Below, piece by piece: positions 17,210 to 25,423 of a stretch of DNA of 64,000 nucleotides. Position 1 is the first letter of the stretch. Each line of letters begins with the position of its first letter. The stretch lies in NCBI RefSeq assembly GCF_003202755.1, contig NZ_QGLK01000001.1:124001-188000 (forward strand). The letters are read 5' to 3'. Origin of the DNA: Bifidobacterium asteroides. Lineage in GTDB: Bacteria > Actinomycetota > Actinomycetes > Actinomycetales > Bifidobacteriaceae. The position numbers were made by a program, and so were the translations under genes. Below the pieces are notes generated by a model. The model saw only the letters and a program-made list of their open reading frames with translations, made no database searches and had not been told where the DNA came from.

Positions 17210-19441
17210 TCAGAGGGCCGAGTCGGCGTCGACCTGCATGACGTAGACGTTGCGGCGCATCTTCCTGGCCGTCGTGCGTGAGATCTCCCCGGATTCGACC
17301 ATGTCCTGGATCTGGCTCAGCTCGATGGCGTAGCCCTCGCGCTTGGCCTCCTCCACCTGATCCCTGACGGCAGGTATCCCTGCGTATTCGGTCTTTCCCT
17401 CCGCCGAGGATTCAATCATCTGGTGGTTGATGATGGTGTTCAGCAGGTCCTCGGTCTTGAAGCGGCCCTTGCCCAGCTCGGAGTAGAGCTTTTCAATCAG
17501 GAAGTGGTTCATCTCTGCCTGCAGGTGGCGCCCGGCAACGAAGACCTGGTCCTTGTCGATCGGCTGGGTCAGGTGCTTCAGGCGGTGGAACTGGCTGTGC
17601 AACAGCCCTCTGAGTCGTCTGCGAGCCGTGTAGGCCCTCCAGCGCAGCTCCCCGCCCCTGTCCAAGTGGAAGAGGGATCCGGATATGGTGGACAGGATCC
17701 TGCGGGCGGCCTGTTCCTGGCTGCGCAGATTCAGCAGTTCCTCCTGGTCGTCTCCGCGCTCGCTGCGCCGGTCGATCAGCTGGGCATCGGCATCCCTGTC
17801 GGCTACGGTCTCGGCCTCGGTGCTGGTCTCGGCCTCGGTCTGGTTTCCGGTGGCAGACTGCGTTGATGCAGGCGTCTGTTCTATGCCTGCGTCTTCGCTT
17901 CTGAGCCGCTCCTCCAGCTGATCCTGGGCTTCTTCGATCCGGCTCAGCCGCTCCTCCATATAATCCTGTTCCCACTCCATAGTCTGCACCTGCAGGTCCT
18001 GGAAGTCCTTGGGGGAGTACTGGCCGATTTCTGACTTGAGCTTGGCGATGCGGTGATTGTACTGCTTGATTACCTGCTGGACGGCCAGCCGGTTCTCGTC
18101 TGTAATCCTGCTGGAGAGTTCCCGGACCGTGCCCCTGAGCACCTTGATGGATTTCTCGACCTGCTGGGCCGGTACCTCGCTGCTCTGTGAAGGAGCCAGC
18201 AGGGGCAGGGCGAAGTTGGCCAGCACCAGGGTGACGATGATGACCCCGGCGGCCACGAAGATCAGCTCGCTGCGCATGGGGAAAGCCGACCCGTCGTCGG
18301 TCATATAGGGGATGGTCAGCGCCAGGGAGAGGGTGATGGTTCCCTTGGGGCCACCGAAGGTCATGACGGCCGCCGACCTCAGGAGTTTGGATGTGATCCG
18401 TGGTCTGCTGCCGGTTTCATGGTCCTTGGTGAAGATCAAAACGCTGGCCGTCCAGAGGAAGCGCAGTACGATCACGGTCAGGCAGACCAGAGTAATGGTG
18501 GCAACCAGCATCCAGTTGCTGACCCGCCGGTCTCGCCAGCTGGTGCCCATGGCTGCCGGCAACAGCATGCCCAGAAGGACGAAGACCGCACCGTTGAGGC
18601 TGAAAGAGAGCACCTTCCAGACGCTGGATGAGACGATGTTGGCCTTGGAGGTATTGGGTCCCACTCCCGTGTGGTCGAAGCGGATCAGCAGTCCGGTGGA
18701 GACCACGGCCAGGATTCCGGACACATGCAGGATGTTCTGCCCGACCATGTATATCAGGAAGGGCAGGAAGAGCTCCAGCAGGATCCTGGTAGTGGTGGTT
18801 TCCCAGCCCAGGCGGCGGGCCGACTCAAAGAGCCAGTTGATCACAAAGCCCATGATCAGGCCGAAGCCAATGCCACCTACGAATTCAACGAAGAACTCGC
18901 CCAGGGCCTGGGGCAGGGAGAAGGAGCCGGTCACGGTGGCCAGGATGGCGAACTGGAAGCCGATGACGCCAGTGGCGTCGTTGAAGAGCGATTCGCCTGC
19001 AAGGATCGAATGTTCGTCCGGTGTAAGGTCGGCGCTCTCGCCTAAGGAGGAAACGGCCACGGCATCGGTGGGTCCCAGGGCGGCGCCCAGGGCCATGGCT
19101 GCGGCAAGGGGGAACATGGGCCAGGCGGCATGCAGGATGACGCCCACCATGAGCATGGTCAAAGCAGCCAGACCAATGGCCAGGGAAAGGGATGATCGCA
19201 GTCCCTTGAGCAACTCCACCTTGTTGATGGTGTGAGCCTCGTAGTAGAGCAGGGGCGCGATGAAGAGGACCATGAACAGCTGGGGATCCAGCCGCATCCG
19301 CGGGAAAATGGGCAACAGGGCCATGACTGCGCCCAGGACGATCTGGACCAGGGGGGTGGAGATCCGGGGAATGAACCTGGAAATAAAGGAAGAGACGAGG
19401 ACGGCAGCAAGTATGCATAGAATGAGGATGAATGTTTCCAC
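17210..19441 (-). CDS. CPA1-family Na+/H+ antiporter (NhaP type) with long cytosolic tail
   Basis: About 743 residues. Roughly twelve transmembrane helices occupy residues 1-410, including the transport motifs GPTDAVAVSSL and GESLFNDATGVI and the conserved FGGPKGTITLSLAL helix. A ~330-residue charged cytosolic tail follows, with coiled-coil character (EEAQDQLEERLRSED) and an acidic insert rich in EAET repeats. The tail ends in helical segments resembling those of plant/bacterial NhaP relatives. I start at the GTG at 19441, preceded by AAAGGAAG; the in-frame GTG at 19459 lacks a site. Role: proton-driven sodium (or potassium) efflux and pH homeostasis. It is transcribed away from the P-type ATPase. 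Confidence 0.9.
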   Translation of the reverse strand: METFILILCILAAVLVSSFISRFIPRISTPLVQIVLGAVMALLPIFPRMRLDPQLFMVLFIAPLLYYEAHTINKVELLKGLRSSLSLAIGLAALTMLMVGVILHAAWPMFPLAAAMALGAALGPTDAVAVSSLGESADLTPDEHSILAGESLFNDATGVIGFQFAILATVTGSFSLPQALGEFFVEFVGGIGFGLIMGFVINWLFESARRLGWETTTTRILLELFLPFLIYMVGQNILHVSGILAVVSTGLLIRFDHTGVGPNTSKANIVSSSVWKVLSFSLNGAVFVLLGMLLPAAMGTSWRDRRVSNWMLVATITLVCLTVIVLRFLWTASVLIFTKDHETGSRPRITSKLLRSAAVMTFGGPKGTITLSLALTIPYMTDDGSAFPMRSELIFVAAGVIIVTLVLANFALPLLAPSQSSEVPAQQVEKSIKVLRGTVRELSSRITDENRLAVQQVIKQYNHRIAKLKSEIGQYSPKDFQDLQVQTMEWEQDYMEERLSRIEEAQDQLEERLRSEDAGIEQTPASTQSATGNQTEAETSTEAETVADRDADAQLIDRRSERGDDQEELLNLRSQEQAARRILSTISGSLFHLDRGGELRWRAYTARRRLRGLLHSQFHRLKHLTQPIDKDQVFVAGRHLQAEMNHFLIEKLYSELGKGRFKTEDLLNTIINHQMIESSAEGKTEYAGIPAVRDQVEEAKREGYAIELSQIQDMVESGEISRTTARKMRRNVYVMQVDADSAL

Positions 19442-19847
19442 GGGCTTCCTTTCCGCCACGCAATCCCGGGCGGGCTGCTGCAGGCCCGACTAGCAGGGTT
19501 CGTTCGACCAATGAAGGAATCTCCGAGTGCAGGGTCGCATGAGGATCGACGTCGCATCGTCCATTATACGGAATGGCGATATCCAGGAACAGCACTAATG
19601 GACAATGTGCGCTAAGTTGACACCTCAAGTAAAAATGGTGGAAAGACTGTGCTCGCGATAGGCGAACATTTGTGAAAATCCGGCCCGGGGACCCCTCGTA
19701 AGTGCATGAAAGGCCGGCTTAATCGGTATACTCGTGAAGACCGGGAAGGCTCCGAACCTCCTAGAGGTGCACCGCTTGCGGCGGCTGATCATGGAGCCCC
19801 ATCTCTTGACCCCGGGGACTTGCGCGCACGCTATTGTTTCCCCGATG

Positions 19848-19873
19848 CTTTTGGACATCCCCCGGTCCAAAAG
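19848..19873 (+). promoter_or_regulatory. Perfect 9-bp hairpin upstream of the P-type ATPase
   Basis: CTTTTGGAC (19848-19856) and its exact complement GTCCAAAAG (19865-19873) flank an 8-nt loop. The 3' arm is followed by GAAG, the probable ribosome binding site of the short leader ORF at 19883. It could be an operator or an RNA hairpin masking that site; there is no U-tract, so it is not a canonical terminator. Confidence 0.45.
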
Positions 19874-19882
19874 GAAGATTGC

Positions 19883-19948
19883 ATGAACGTCTGCAGAGGG
19901 TCGCATGCGGGGACAAATGACCGATCCGGTTTGGAAAGGCCAGGTTGA
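19883..19948 (+). CDS. Possible 21-codon leader peptide before the P-type ATPase
   Basis: ATG at 19883 follows AGGAAG by about 7 nt; the frame runs 21 codons and its TGA ends 3 nt before the ATPase ATG. The ATPase ribosome binding site (GGAAAGG) lies inside it, so translation of the leader would influence ATPase initiation. No poly-proline or attenuator motif is visible. Inference only: it may be a cis-acting regulatory uORF. Confidence 0.35.
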   Translation: MNVCRGSHAGTNDRSGLERPG

Positions 19949-19951
19949 CCG

Positions 19952-22750
19952 ATGACATCATCCATGACATCTACAAACATTAAGAATCAGAACGCAGCGG
20001 CAGCAGGGACTGACATGCGTTTCGACGACACCGACTGGCACAGCCTGGAGACCTCGGCTGTGCTGGAGACCCTGCACACCGGGGACCAGGGTTTGGATAC
20101 GCAGGAGAGCGCACGCCGACTGGAGCTCTTCGGGCCTAACAGCTTGGCCGAGGCCCAGGCCAAACCCCGTTGGAAGCTCTTCCTGGAGCAATTCGCCGGC
20201 CCCCTGATCGCCGTCCTGATGGTCTGCGGCATCATCACCATTTTTCTGCAGCACTATGTGGACGCTGCAGCCATTTTCCTGGTCCTTTTTCTCAATGCCA
20301 TCATCGGCTATGTGCAGGAGTCCAAGGCTGACAAGGCCGTAGAGGCCCTGACCACTCTATCTACCCCCACCACACGAGTGGTGCGTCAGGGCCGGATGGA
20401 GCAGATTGACGCCGACCAGCTGGTGCCAGGCGACCTGGTCCTCCTGGAGAGCGGCGACAGGATCCCCGCTGACCTGAGGCTGATCGAGGCCCTCCACCTG
20501 CGCATCGACGAGGCCATGCTGACGGGCGAGAGCGAGGATGCCAAGAAGAATACGGACCCCGTGGACCGCGATGCAGCCCTGGGCGACAGGCGCTGCATGG
20601 CCTTCTCGGGCACCATGGTCACCAGCGGCCGTGGACGAGGGCTGGTGGTGGCCACTGGTTCCGACACCGAGCTGGGCGAGATCAACGATCTGGTCCACGT
20701 GGCCAAGGGCCGCACGCCCCTGCAGCGGATCATCCACCGTACCGAGGTGGGCATCGCCGTCGCCGTCATCCTGGTGGCCATCTTCGTCTTCATCGGCGGA
20801 GCCATCCTCAATGGCGACGCCACAGGGGCCTTCCTGTCCGCAGTCTCCCTGGTGGTGGCCTCCATGCCCGAGGCCCTGCCCATCGTGCTGACCGTGGCCA
20901 TGGCCTTGGGTGTCTCGAGGATGGCCGAATACCATGCCATCGTCCGTTCGCTGCCGGCCGTTGAAACCCTGGGCTCCATCACCGTCATCGGCTCGGACAA
21001 GACCGGCACGCTGACCCAGAACCGTATGACCGTGGAACAGTTCACCCTGGGCGGCGGCCAGCCCGTCCCCGTCGAGGGCCTGGACCTGGGCAAAGTGGCT
21101 GTATCCGACGACGACCGCATGCGCGGTCTGGCCGCACTTGCCCGGGCCGGGGCTCTGACCAATGAGGCCCATCGGCAGCCGAATGAACAAGGCGGCATCG
21201 AATACAGCGGCGACGCGGTCGATATGGCCATGGCCCGCCTGGCCGACCAGACCGGAGCCGTGACCACCGAAGACTTGGAGGCTCCTATCGTCATGGAGAC
21301 CCCCTACGAGCCGGAGCTGCTCCACTCCATGACCATCCGCCGCAGCTCTGACGGCACCCTGACCCAATACGTCAAGGGCGCCCCGGACGCGGTCATGGCC
21401 ATGAGCCGAACCATGCTGGACCCGGATGGCCAGGTTGTTCCCCTGGACACCCAGGCCGTCCACAAGTCCTACGAAGCCATGGGTTCCCAGGGGCTACGTG
21501 TCATAGGCGTGGCCAGCAGGGTCCTTTCCCCTGACCAGGATCCCGCTTCCCGCCGTCGACCAGACGATTTGACATTCCTGGGGCTTGAGGGCATGCTCGA
21601 CCCGCCTCGACCCGGCGTGCGCGAGGCCATCGCCGACTGCGCCGGGGCCGGCATCCGTGTGGTCATGATCACCGGCGACCACCCGGTGACCGCAGCCGCC
21701 ATAGGCCGCCGACTGGGCCTTGAGCACACCGACCAGGCGTTGACCGGCAGCGAGATGCTGGAGATGAGCGACGAGGTCCTCCGGGCCCGTCTGCGCGAGA
21801 CCTCCATCGCCGCCCGCGTCTCCCCCCAGGACAAGCTGCGCATTGTGGAGGCCCTGCAGGATGAGGGCCATGTGGTGGCCGTGACCGGCGACGGCGTCAA
21901 TGATGCCCCGGCCCTGAAAGCTGCTTCGGTAGGCATCGCCATGGGCCGTTCCGGCACCGACGTGGCCCGGGAGGCCAGCGATGTGGTTCTGACCGACGAC
22001 AACTTCGTTACCATCACCCAGGCCGTGCGCCAGGGGAGGGTCATCTTCAAGGCCATCCGCGGGTCCGCCTACTTCCTCCTGTCCACGGCTGCAGCCGCCA
22101 TGATTGCCGTGGGGGTCAATGTGATCTCCGAGGAGCCCCTGCTCTTCCTGCCCCTGCAGATGCTCTGGATCAACTTCGTGACCAACGGTGTCCAGGATAT
22201 TGCCCTGGGATTCGAACCAGGCAACGGGGATGAACTGGAGTCGTCCCCACGTTCGTCTGGAGAGGGCCTGCTCTCGCGGGTGCTCTGGGCGCGACTTGCC
22301 GTCTGCGGGCTCTGGATGGCCACCTGCATCCTGGTCCTCTTCCGCCTCAACATCAACGCGGGAATGGATCTGGCCCACGCCCGGACCATCGCCCTGACCC
22401 TGCTGGTCCTCTTCAACTTCTTCGTCGCCATGTCGGCCAGGTCCGAGAACAGGTTGATCTTCCAACTCAATCCCTTGGACAACACCTTCCTTCTGGTGGC
22501 CTCGTTCGTGGCCCTGGGCATCCATGCGGGGGCCATGTATCTGGCTCCGGTTGCAGGCGTACTGGGCATGGCCCCCTTGAGCGCAAGCCAGTGGCTCATC
22601 TGCCTGGTGATTGGGCTGACGGTCCTGATCTTCAGCGAGGGCGACAAGATGGTTCGTGCCTTCCTGGCCAAGCGTGGCATCGACACGTCGGGGCGGCCCA
22701 AGGGCCATCTGCACCATGTGCGCCGGCGCATCGCGGGCATGATCAACTGA
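19952..22750 (+). CDS. P-type cation-transporting ATPase (P2-like, PacL/PMA type)
   Basis: A 932-residue pump with the full P-type architecture: N-terminal cation-ATPase domain, TGES actuator loop near residue 190, PEALP in transmembrane helix 4 near 305, phosphorylation site DKTGTLTQNRMT (Asp 349), the nucleotide-binding KGAPD, and the hinge GDGVNDAPALKAA. A six-helix C-terminal membrane part includes NFVTNGVQDIALGFE. PEALP instead of PEGLP, together with the M6 sequence, makes a calcium, sodium or potassium pump possible; the ion is not fixed by sequence. It is preceded by a hairpin and a short ORF that may control translation. Confidence 0.92.
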   Translation: MTSSMTSTNIKNQNAAAAGTDMRFDDTDWHSLETSAVLETLHTGDQGLDTQESARRLELFGPNSLAEAQAKPRWKLFLEQFAGPLIAVLMVCGIITIFLQHYVDAAAIFLVLFLNAIIGYVQESKADKAVEALTTLSTPTTRVVRQGRMEQIDADQLVPGDLVLLESGDRIPADLRLIEALHLRIDEAMLTGESEDAKKNTDPVDRDAALGDRRCMAFSGTMVTSGRGRGLVVATGSDTELGEINDLVHVAKGRTPLQRIIHRTEVGIAVAVILVAIFVFIGGAILNGDATGAFLSAVSLVVASMPEALPIVLTVAMALGVSRMAEYHAIVRSLPAVETLGSITVIGSDKTGTLTQNRMTVEQFTLGGGQPVPVEGLDLGKVAVSDDDRMRGLAALARAGALTNEAHRQPNEQGGIEYSGDAVDMAMARLADQTGAVTTEDLEAPIVMETPYEPELLHSMTIRRSSDGTLTQYVKGAPDAVMAMSRTMLDPDGQVVPLDTQAVHKSYEAMGSQGLRVIGVASRVLSPDQDPASRRRPDDLTFLGLEGMLDPPRPGVREAIADCAGAGIRVVMITGDHPVTAAAIGRRLGLEHTDQALTGSEMLEMSDEVLRARLRETSIAARVSPQDKLRIVEALQDEGHVVAVTGDGVNDAPALKAASVGIAMGRSGTDVAREASDVVLTDDNFVTITQAVRQGRVIFKAIRGSAYFLLSTAAAAMIAVGVNVISEEPLLFLPLQMLWINFVTNGVQDIALGFEPGNGDELESSPRSSGEGLLSRVLWARLAVCGLWMATCILVLFRLNINAGMDLAHARTIALTLLVLFNFFVAMSARSENRLIFQLNPLDNTFLLVASFVALGIHAGAMYLAPVAGVLGMAPLSASQWLICLVIGLTVLIFSEGDKMVRAFLAKRGIDTSGRPKGHLHHVRRRIAGMIN

Positions 22751-22809
22751 ACCGACCTGTCGGGCTGGACTGTCAGACTGAACCCGTGCAAGAACGGTGG
22801 AAGGCGCCC

Positions 22810-23232
22810 ATGGAGGAGGCCCTGCGGCTGGCCGGCATAGCAGGAGACCGGGGGGATGTGCCCGTGGGCGCCCTGGTCTTGGATGCCTCGGACCGGGTCA
22901 TCGGCCGGAGCTTCAACCAGCGGCAGGCCCTGGGCCGTCCCCTGGCCCACGCCGAGATGGAGGCCATCAGGAAATCCGACGCGGGCTGGGATTTGGCAGG
23001 GTGCACCATGGTCGTCACTCTGGAGCCCTGCCCCATGTGTGCTGGAGCCCTGATGGCCTGCCATTTCAGCAGGGTGGTCTTCGGTGCCTGGGATCCCAAG
23101 ATGGGTGCCTGCGGGTCGGTCTGGGATCTGCCCCGTGACCCGCACACCGGAACAAAGGTCGAGGTGCTGGGCGGTGTGTGTGAACAGACATGCGCAGGAA
23201 TTCTTGCCGATTTCTTCGCCCAGCACCGTTAG
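22810..23232 (+). CDS. tadA: tRNA adenosine(34) deaminase TadA
   Basis: A 140-residue zinc deaminase making inosine at the wobble position of tRNA-Arg(ACG). Motifs: HAEMEA (catalytic Glu and zinc His) and EPCPMCAGAL (two zinc cysteines). The ATG at 22810 is preceded by GGAAGG; an in-frame GTG at 22786 would add eight residues and cannot be excluded. It converges closely with the TSUP permease gene. Confidence 0.93.
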   Translation: MEEALRLAGIAGDRGDVPVGALVLDASDRVIGRSFNQRQALGRPLAHAEMEAIRKSDAGWDLAGCTMVVTLEPCPMCAGALMACHFSRVVFGAWDPKMGACGSVWDLPRDPHTGTKVEVLGGVCEQTCAGILADFFAQHR

Positions 23233-23248
23233 GGCTGAGTCCTGTTTT

Positions 23249-24076
23249 TCAGCTGCGGTTGCGATTGGTCCTGTACCGCTGGAAAGCCGGAGTGACCTGG
23301 AGGGCCGCCCAGATGCACCGCAGGACGATCAGGCAGAGGTAGGCGGCGAACAGATTGGCGCCTACTCGCGCGCTGACCCCTGAAGCCGCCCAGGTGCCCA
23401 AAGGCGTTGTCAAGGCGGCCACGATTCCCAGAAGCAGCCCCTGACCGGCGTGGACCAGGTGGTGTCGCAGGTTGGTGAACGTTCCTGACAAGGAACTGGG
23501 CAGGATGGCCAGCAGGGAGGTTCCCCTGGCGATCAGGTCGCTAGCCCCTAGCAGGGCCAGGGCTGGCACTGCGATGGCTCCGCCGCCAACGCCCAGCAAC
23601 CCCGACAGGGTTCCGATCAGGATGCCGACCAGCAGAATGATCAAGGCCACCGCCGGGCTCAGCTGGATGCTGCTCTCCCTGGAGGGCGTGGACAGCAGCT
23701 GCTGGGCAATGACTGCCATCAGGAAGCCTACGTAGAGCCACCTGAGCATCACCTCTGGAAGCCGGTCCAGCAGCCAGGTGCCGATCTGCGCCCCAATGAC
23801 CGTGCCCACGGCCAGCAGCAGGGCGGCCAGCCAGTCCACATGCCCGCCCAAGGCGTAGGAGGCCACCCCTGCCAGCGACATGGGGATCATGGAGGCCAAT
23901 GAGGTGGCCGAGGCCTGTCGTTGTTGCAGTCCGGTCCACACCAGGGCAGGCACGATGATCGATCCGCCTCCGATGCCGAACATCCCCGACAGGAATCCGC
24001 TGATCACGCCCACCAGGACCAGGATGGCCAGGGTCCGCCGGTCCATCCTTCCGGCTCCGCTCTGCTCTTTCTGCAT
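23249..24076 (-). CDS. TSUP (TauE/SafE) family membrane transporter
   Basis: About 275 residues with eight hydrophobic helices and the two repeated glycine-rich signatures of the family, GMFGIGGGSIIVPAL near the N-terminus and GLLGVGGGAIAVPAL in the second half. Family members move small anions such as sulfite or sulfonates; the substrate is unknown here. Start uncertain: the frame is open to 24187, but the upstream part is arginine-rich and unlike the family. ATGs at 24076 and 24046 are the best candidates. Confidence 0.87.
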   Translation of the reverse strand: MQKEQSGAGRMDRRTLAILVLVGVISGFLSGMFGIGGGSIIVPALVWTGLQQRQASATSLASMIPMSLAGVASYALGGHVDWLAALLLAVGTVIGAQIGTWLLDRLPEVMLRWLYVGFLMAVIAQQLLSTPSRESSIQLSPAVALIILLVGILIGTLSGLLGVGGGAIAVPALALLGASDLIARGTSLLAILPSSLSGTFTNLRHHLVHAGQGLLLGIVAALTTPLGTWAASGVSARVGANLFAAYLCLIVLRCIWAALQVTPAFQRYRTNRNRS

Positions 24077-24298
24077 GGGTTCCAGCCTAGGTCGACGTTT
24101 TCTTCGGGATGACAGGATGTCCGCGTATGCGGCCAAGTCCTCCAAGGTGCAGGAATCCGGGCGTATTCCAGTCCTTATGTCCATCATGCGACCGTTGCCT
24201 CGGTTCCCTTCTGCCGTCTCGGCATACTGCTTGGTATCCCCCGGGCCGGTCCCCGGAGGTGCGTTGCCTAATCAAGAGAACAAAGAGGGTGTGTTTCG

Positions 24299-25273
24299 AT
24301 GCGTTATACGGTCATCGGTGCCGGAGCCATGGGCTATCGGCTGGGCGTGCTGCTGCAGGAGCAGGCCGGCCTGCAGGTGGATTTCGTGGATACCTGGATG
24401 CCCAATATTGACAAGGTTCATGACCAGGGAGGCGTCTATGTTTCCCGCGATCATGAGAATCGGCATTTGGTGCCCGTCAACATTTACACCCCCGAGGACT
24501 ACAAGGGCGACCCCGACGTCTGGATCGTCATGCTCAAGCAGATGCAGCTTGAGGGGGTCCTGGAGCGTTGCGCACCGCTCTTCCGCGACCATCAGGTGGT
24601 CTTCTCGGCCATGAACGGCTGGGGTCACTTCGACAAGCTGCTCAAGTACTTCCCCAAGGAGCGCATCTACGGCGGCACGGCCATGATCGGCACAGTCCTC
24701 AATGGGCCGGGCGACGTGGACTTCATCGGCAAGTCCGGGGGCGGTTCCATGCACCTGTGTGCCATGACCGAGCAGACCACCGACCTGGAGCGCCGGATGG
24801 CCGACGACTTCAAGGCCGCCAACCTCAACCCCATCCTGACCGAGAACTTCGAGGGCACCTGCCTGGCCAAGATCATCTTCAACTCGGTGGTCAACACCAT
24901 CTGCACCATGTACCAGATCACCATGGGCCAGTTCATCTCCTACCCGGGGGCCAAGGACATGTCCCGCCAGCTGATCGACGAGGCCTATGACGCCTGCGAG
25001 CGGGCCGGCAAGCAGTTGATTCAGACCCGCCAGGAGACCCTGGACGAGGTGGACTATGTCAGCCGCGTGGGCAACCCGCTCCACTACCCCTCCATGTACC
25101 AGGACATGTCCAAGGGCCGTCCGACCGAGGTGGACTACATCAACGGCTACCTGGCGCGCCTGGGCCGCGAGCATGACTACGTCTGCCGGACCCAGGAGTT
25201 CCTGACCCACGGTGTCCACCTGGCCGAGCTGGCCTTCCGCGTCCACCATGAGGAGCAGTCCGATCAGGGGTGA
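24299..25273 (+). CDS. Ketopantoate reductase family protein (PanE/ApbA)
   Basis: A 324-residue NAD(P)H-dependent dehydrogenase: an N-terminal Rossmann motif VIGAGAMGYRLG, then the family core LAKIIFNSVVNTICTMYQITMG with the catalytic Lys, and a C-terminal helical domain including YPSMYQDMSKGRPTEVDYING. These are the defining ketopantoate-reductase blocks. Whether it reduces ketopantoate (coenzyme A synthesis) or another 2-oxoacid is open, because no other pan genes are nearby. CAAAGAGGG precedes the start. Confidence 0.88.
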   Translation: MRYTVIGAGAMGYRLGVLLQEQAGLQVDFVDTWMPNIDKVHDQGGVYVSRDHENRHLVPVNIYTPEDYKGDPDVWIVMLKQMQLEGVLERCAPLFRDHQVVFSAMNGWGHFDKLLKYFPKERIYGGTAMIGTVLNGPGDVDFIGKSGGGSMHLCAMTEQTTDLERRMADDFKAANLNPILTENFEGTCLAKIIFNSVVNTICTMYQITMGQFISYPGAKDMSRQLIDEAYDACERAGKQLIQTRQETLDEVDYVSRVGNPLHYPSMYQDMSKGRPTEVDYINGYLARLGREHDYVCRTQEFLTHGVHLAELAFRVHHEEQSDQG

Positions 25274-25305
25274 TGCCAAGGGGCTACTGAGCAGATTTCC
25301 ATGAA

Positions 25306-25321
25306 TTACTTTCCCAAGTAA
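25306..25321. promoter_or_regulatory. ROK-type palindrome upstream of alpha-galactosidase
   Basis: TTACTT-TCCC-AAGTAA, perfect 6-bp arms, about 100 nt before the alpha-galactosidase start. The same AATTACTTTC core recurs at 29028-29037 between the ROK repressor and the transporter operon. This suggests one repressor controls both; inference from motif sharing. Confidence 0.55.
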
Positions 25322-25423
25322 GAAAAACACGCACTTCCAGACAAGTTAGCCGCAGGTCCCTAGCATGGAGCCTGATTTATCAGTGTCGGCGACCGACATC
25401 GCCGGGCTTATGGCGGAGGTGTC

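Noticed and set aside
20357-21463. Long minus-strand ORF opposite the P-type ATPase, rich in His/Gly/Gln
   Set aside because: Antisense shadow of the ATPase coding sequence; low-complexity composition with no ribosome binding site.
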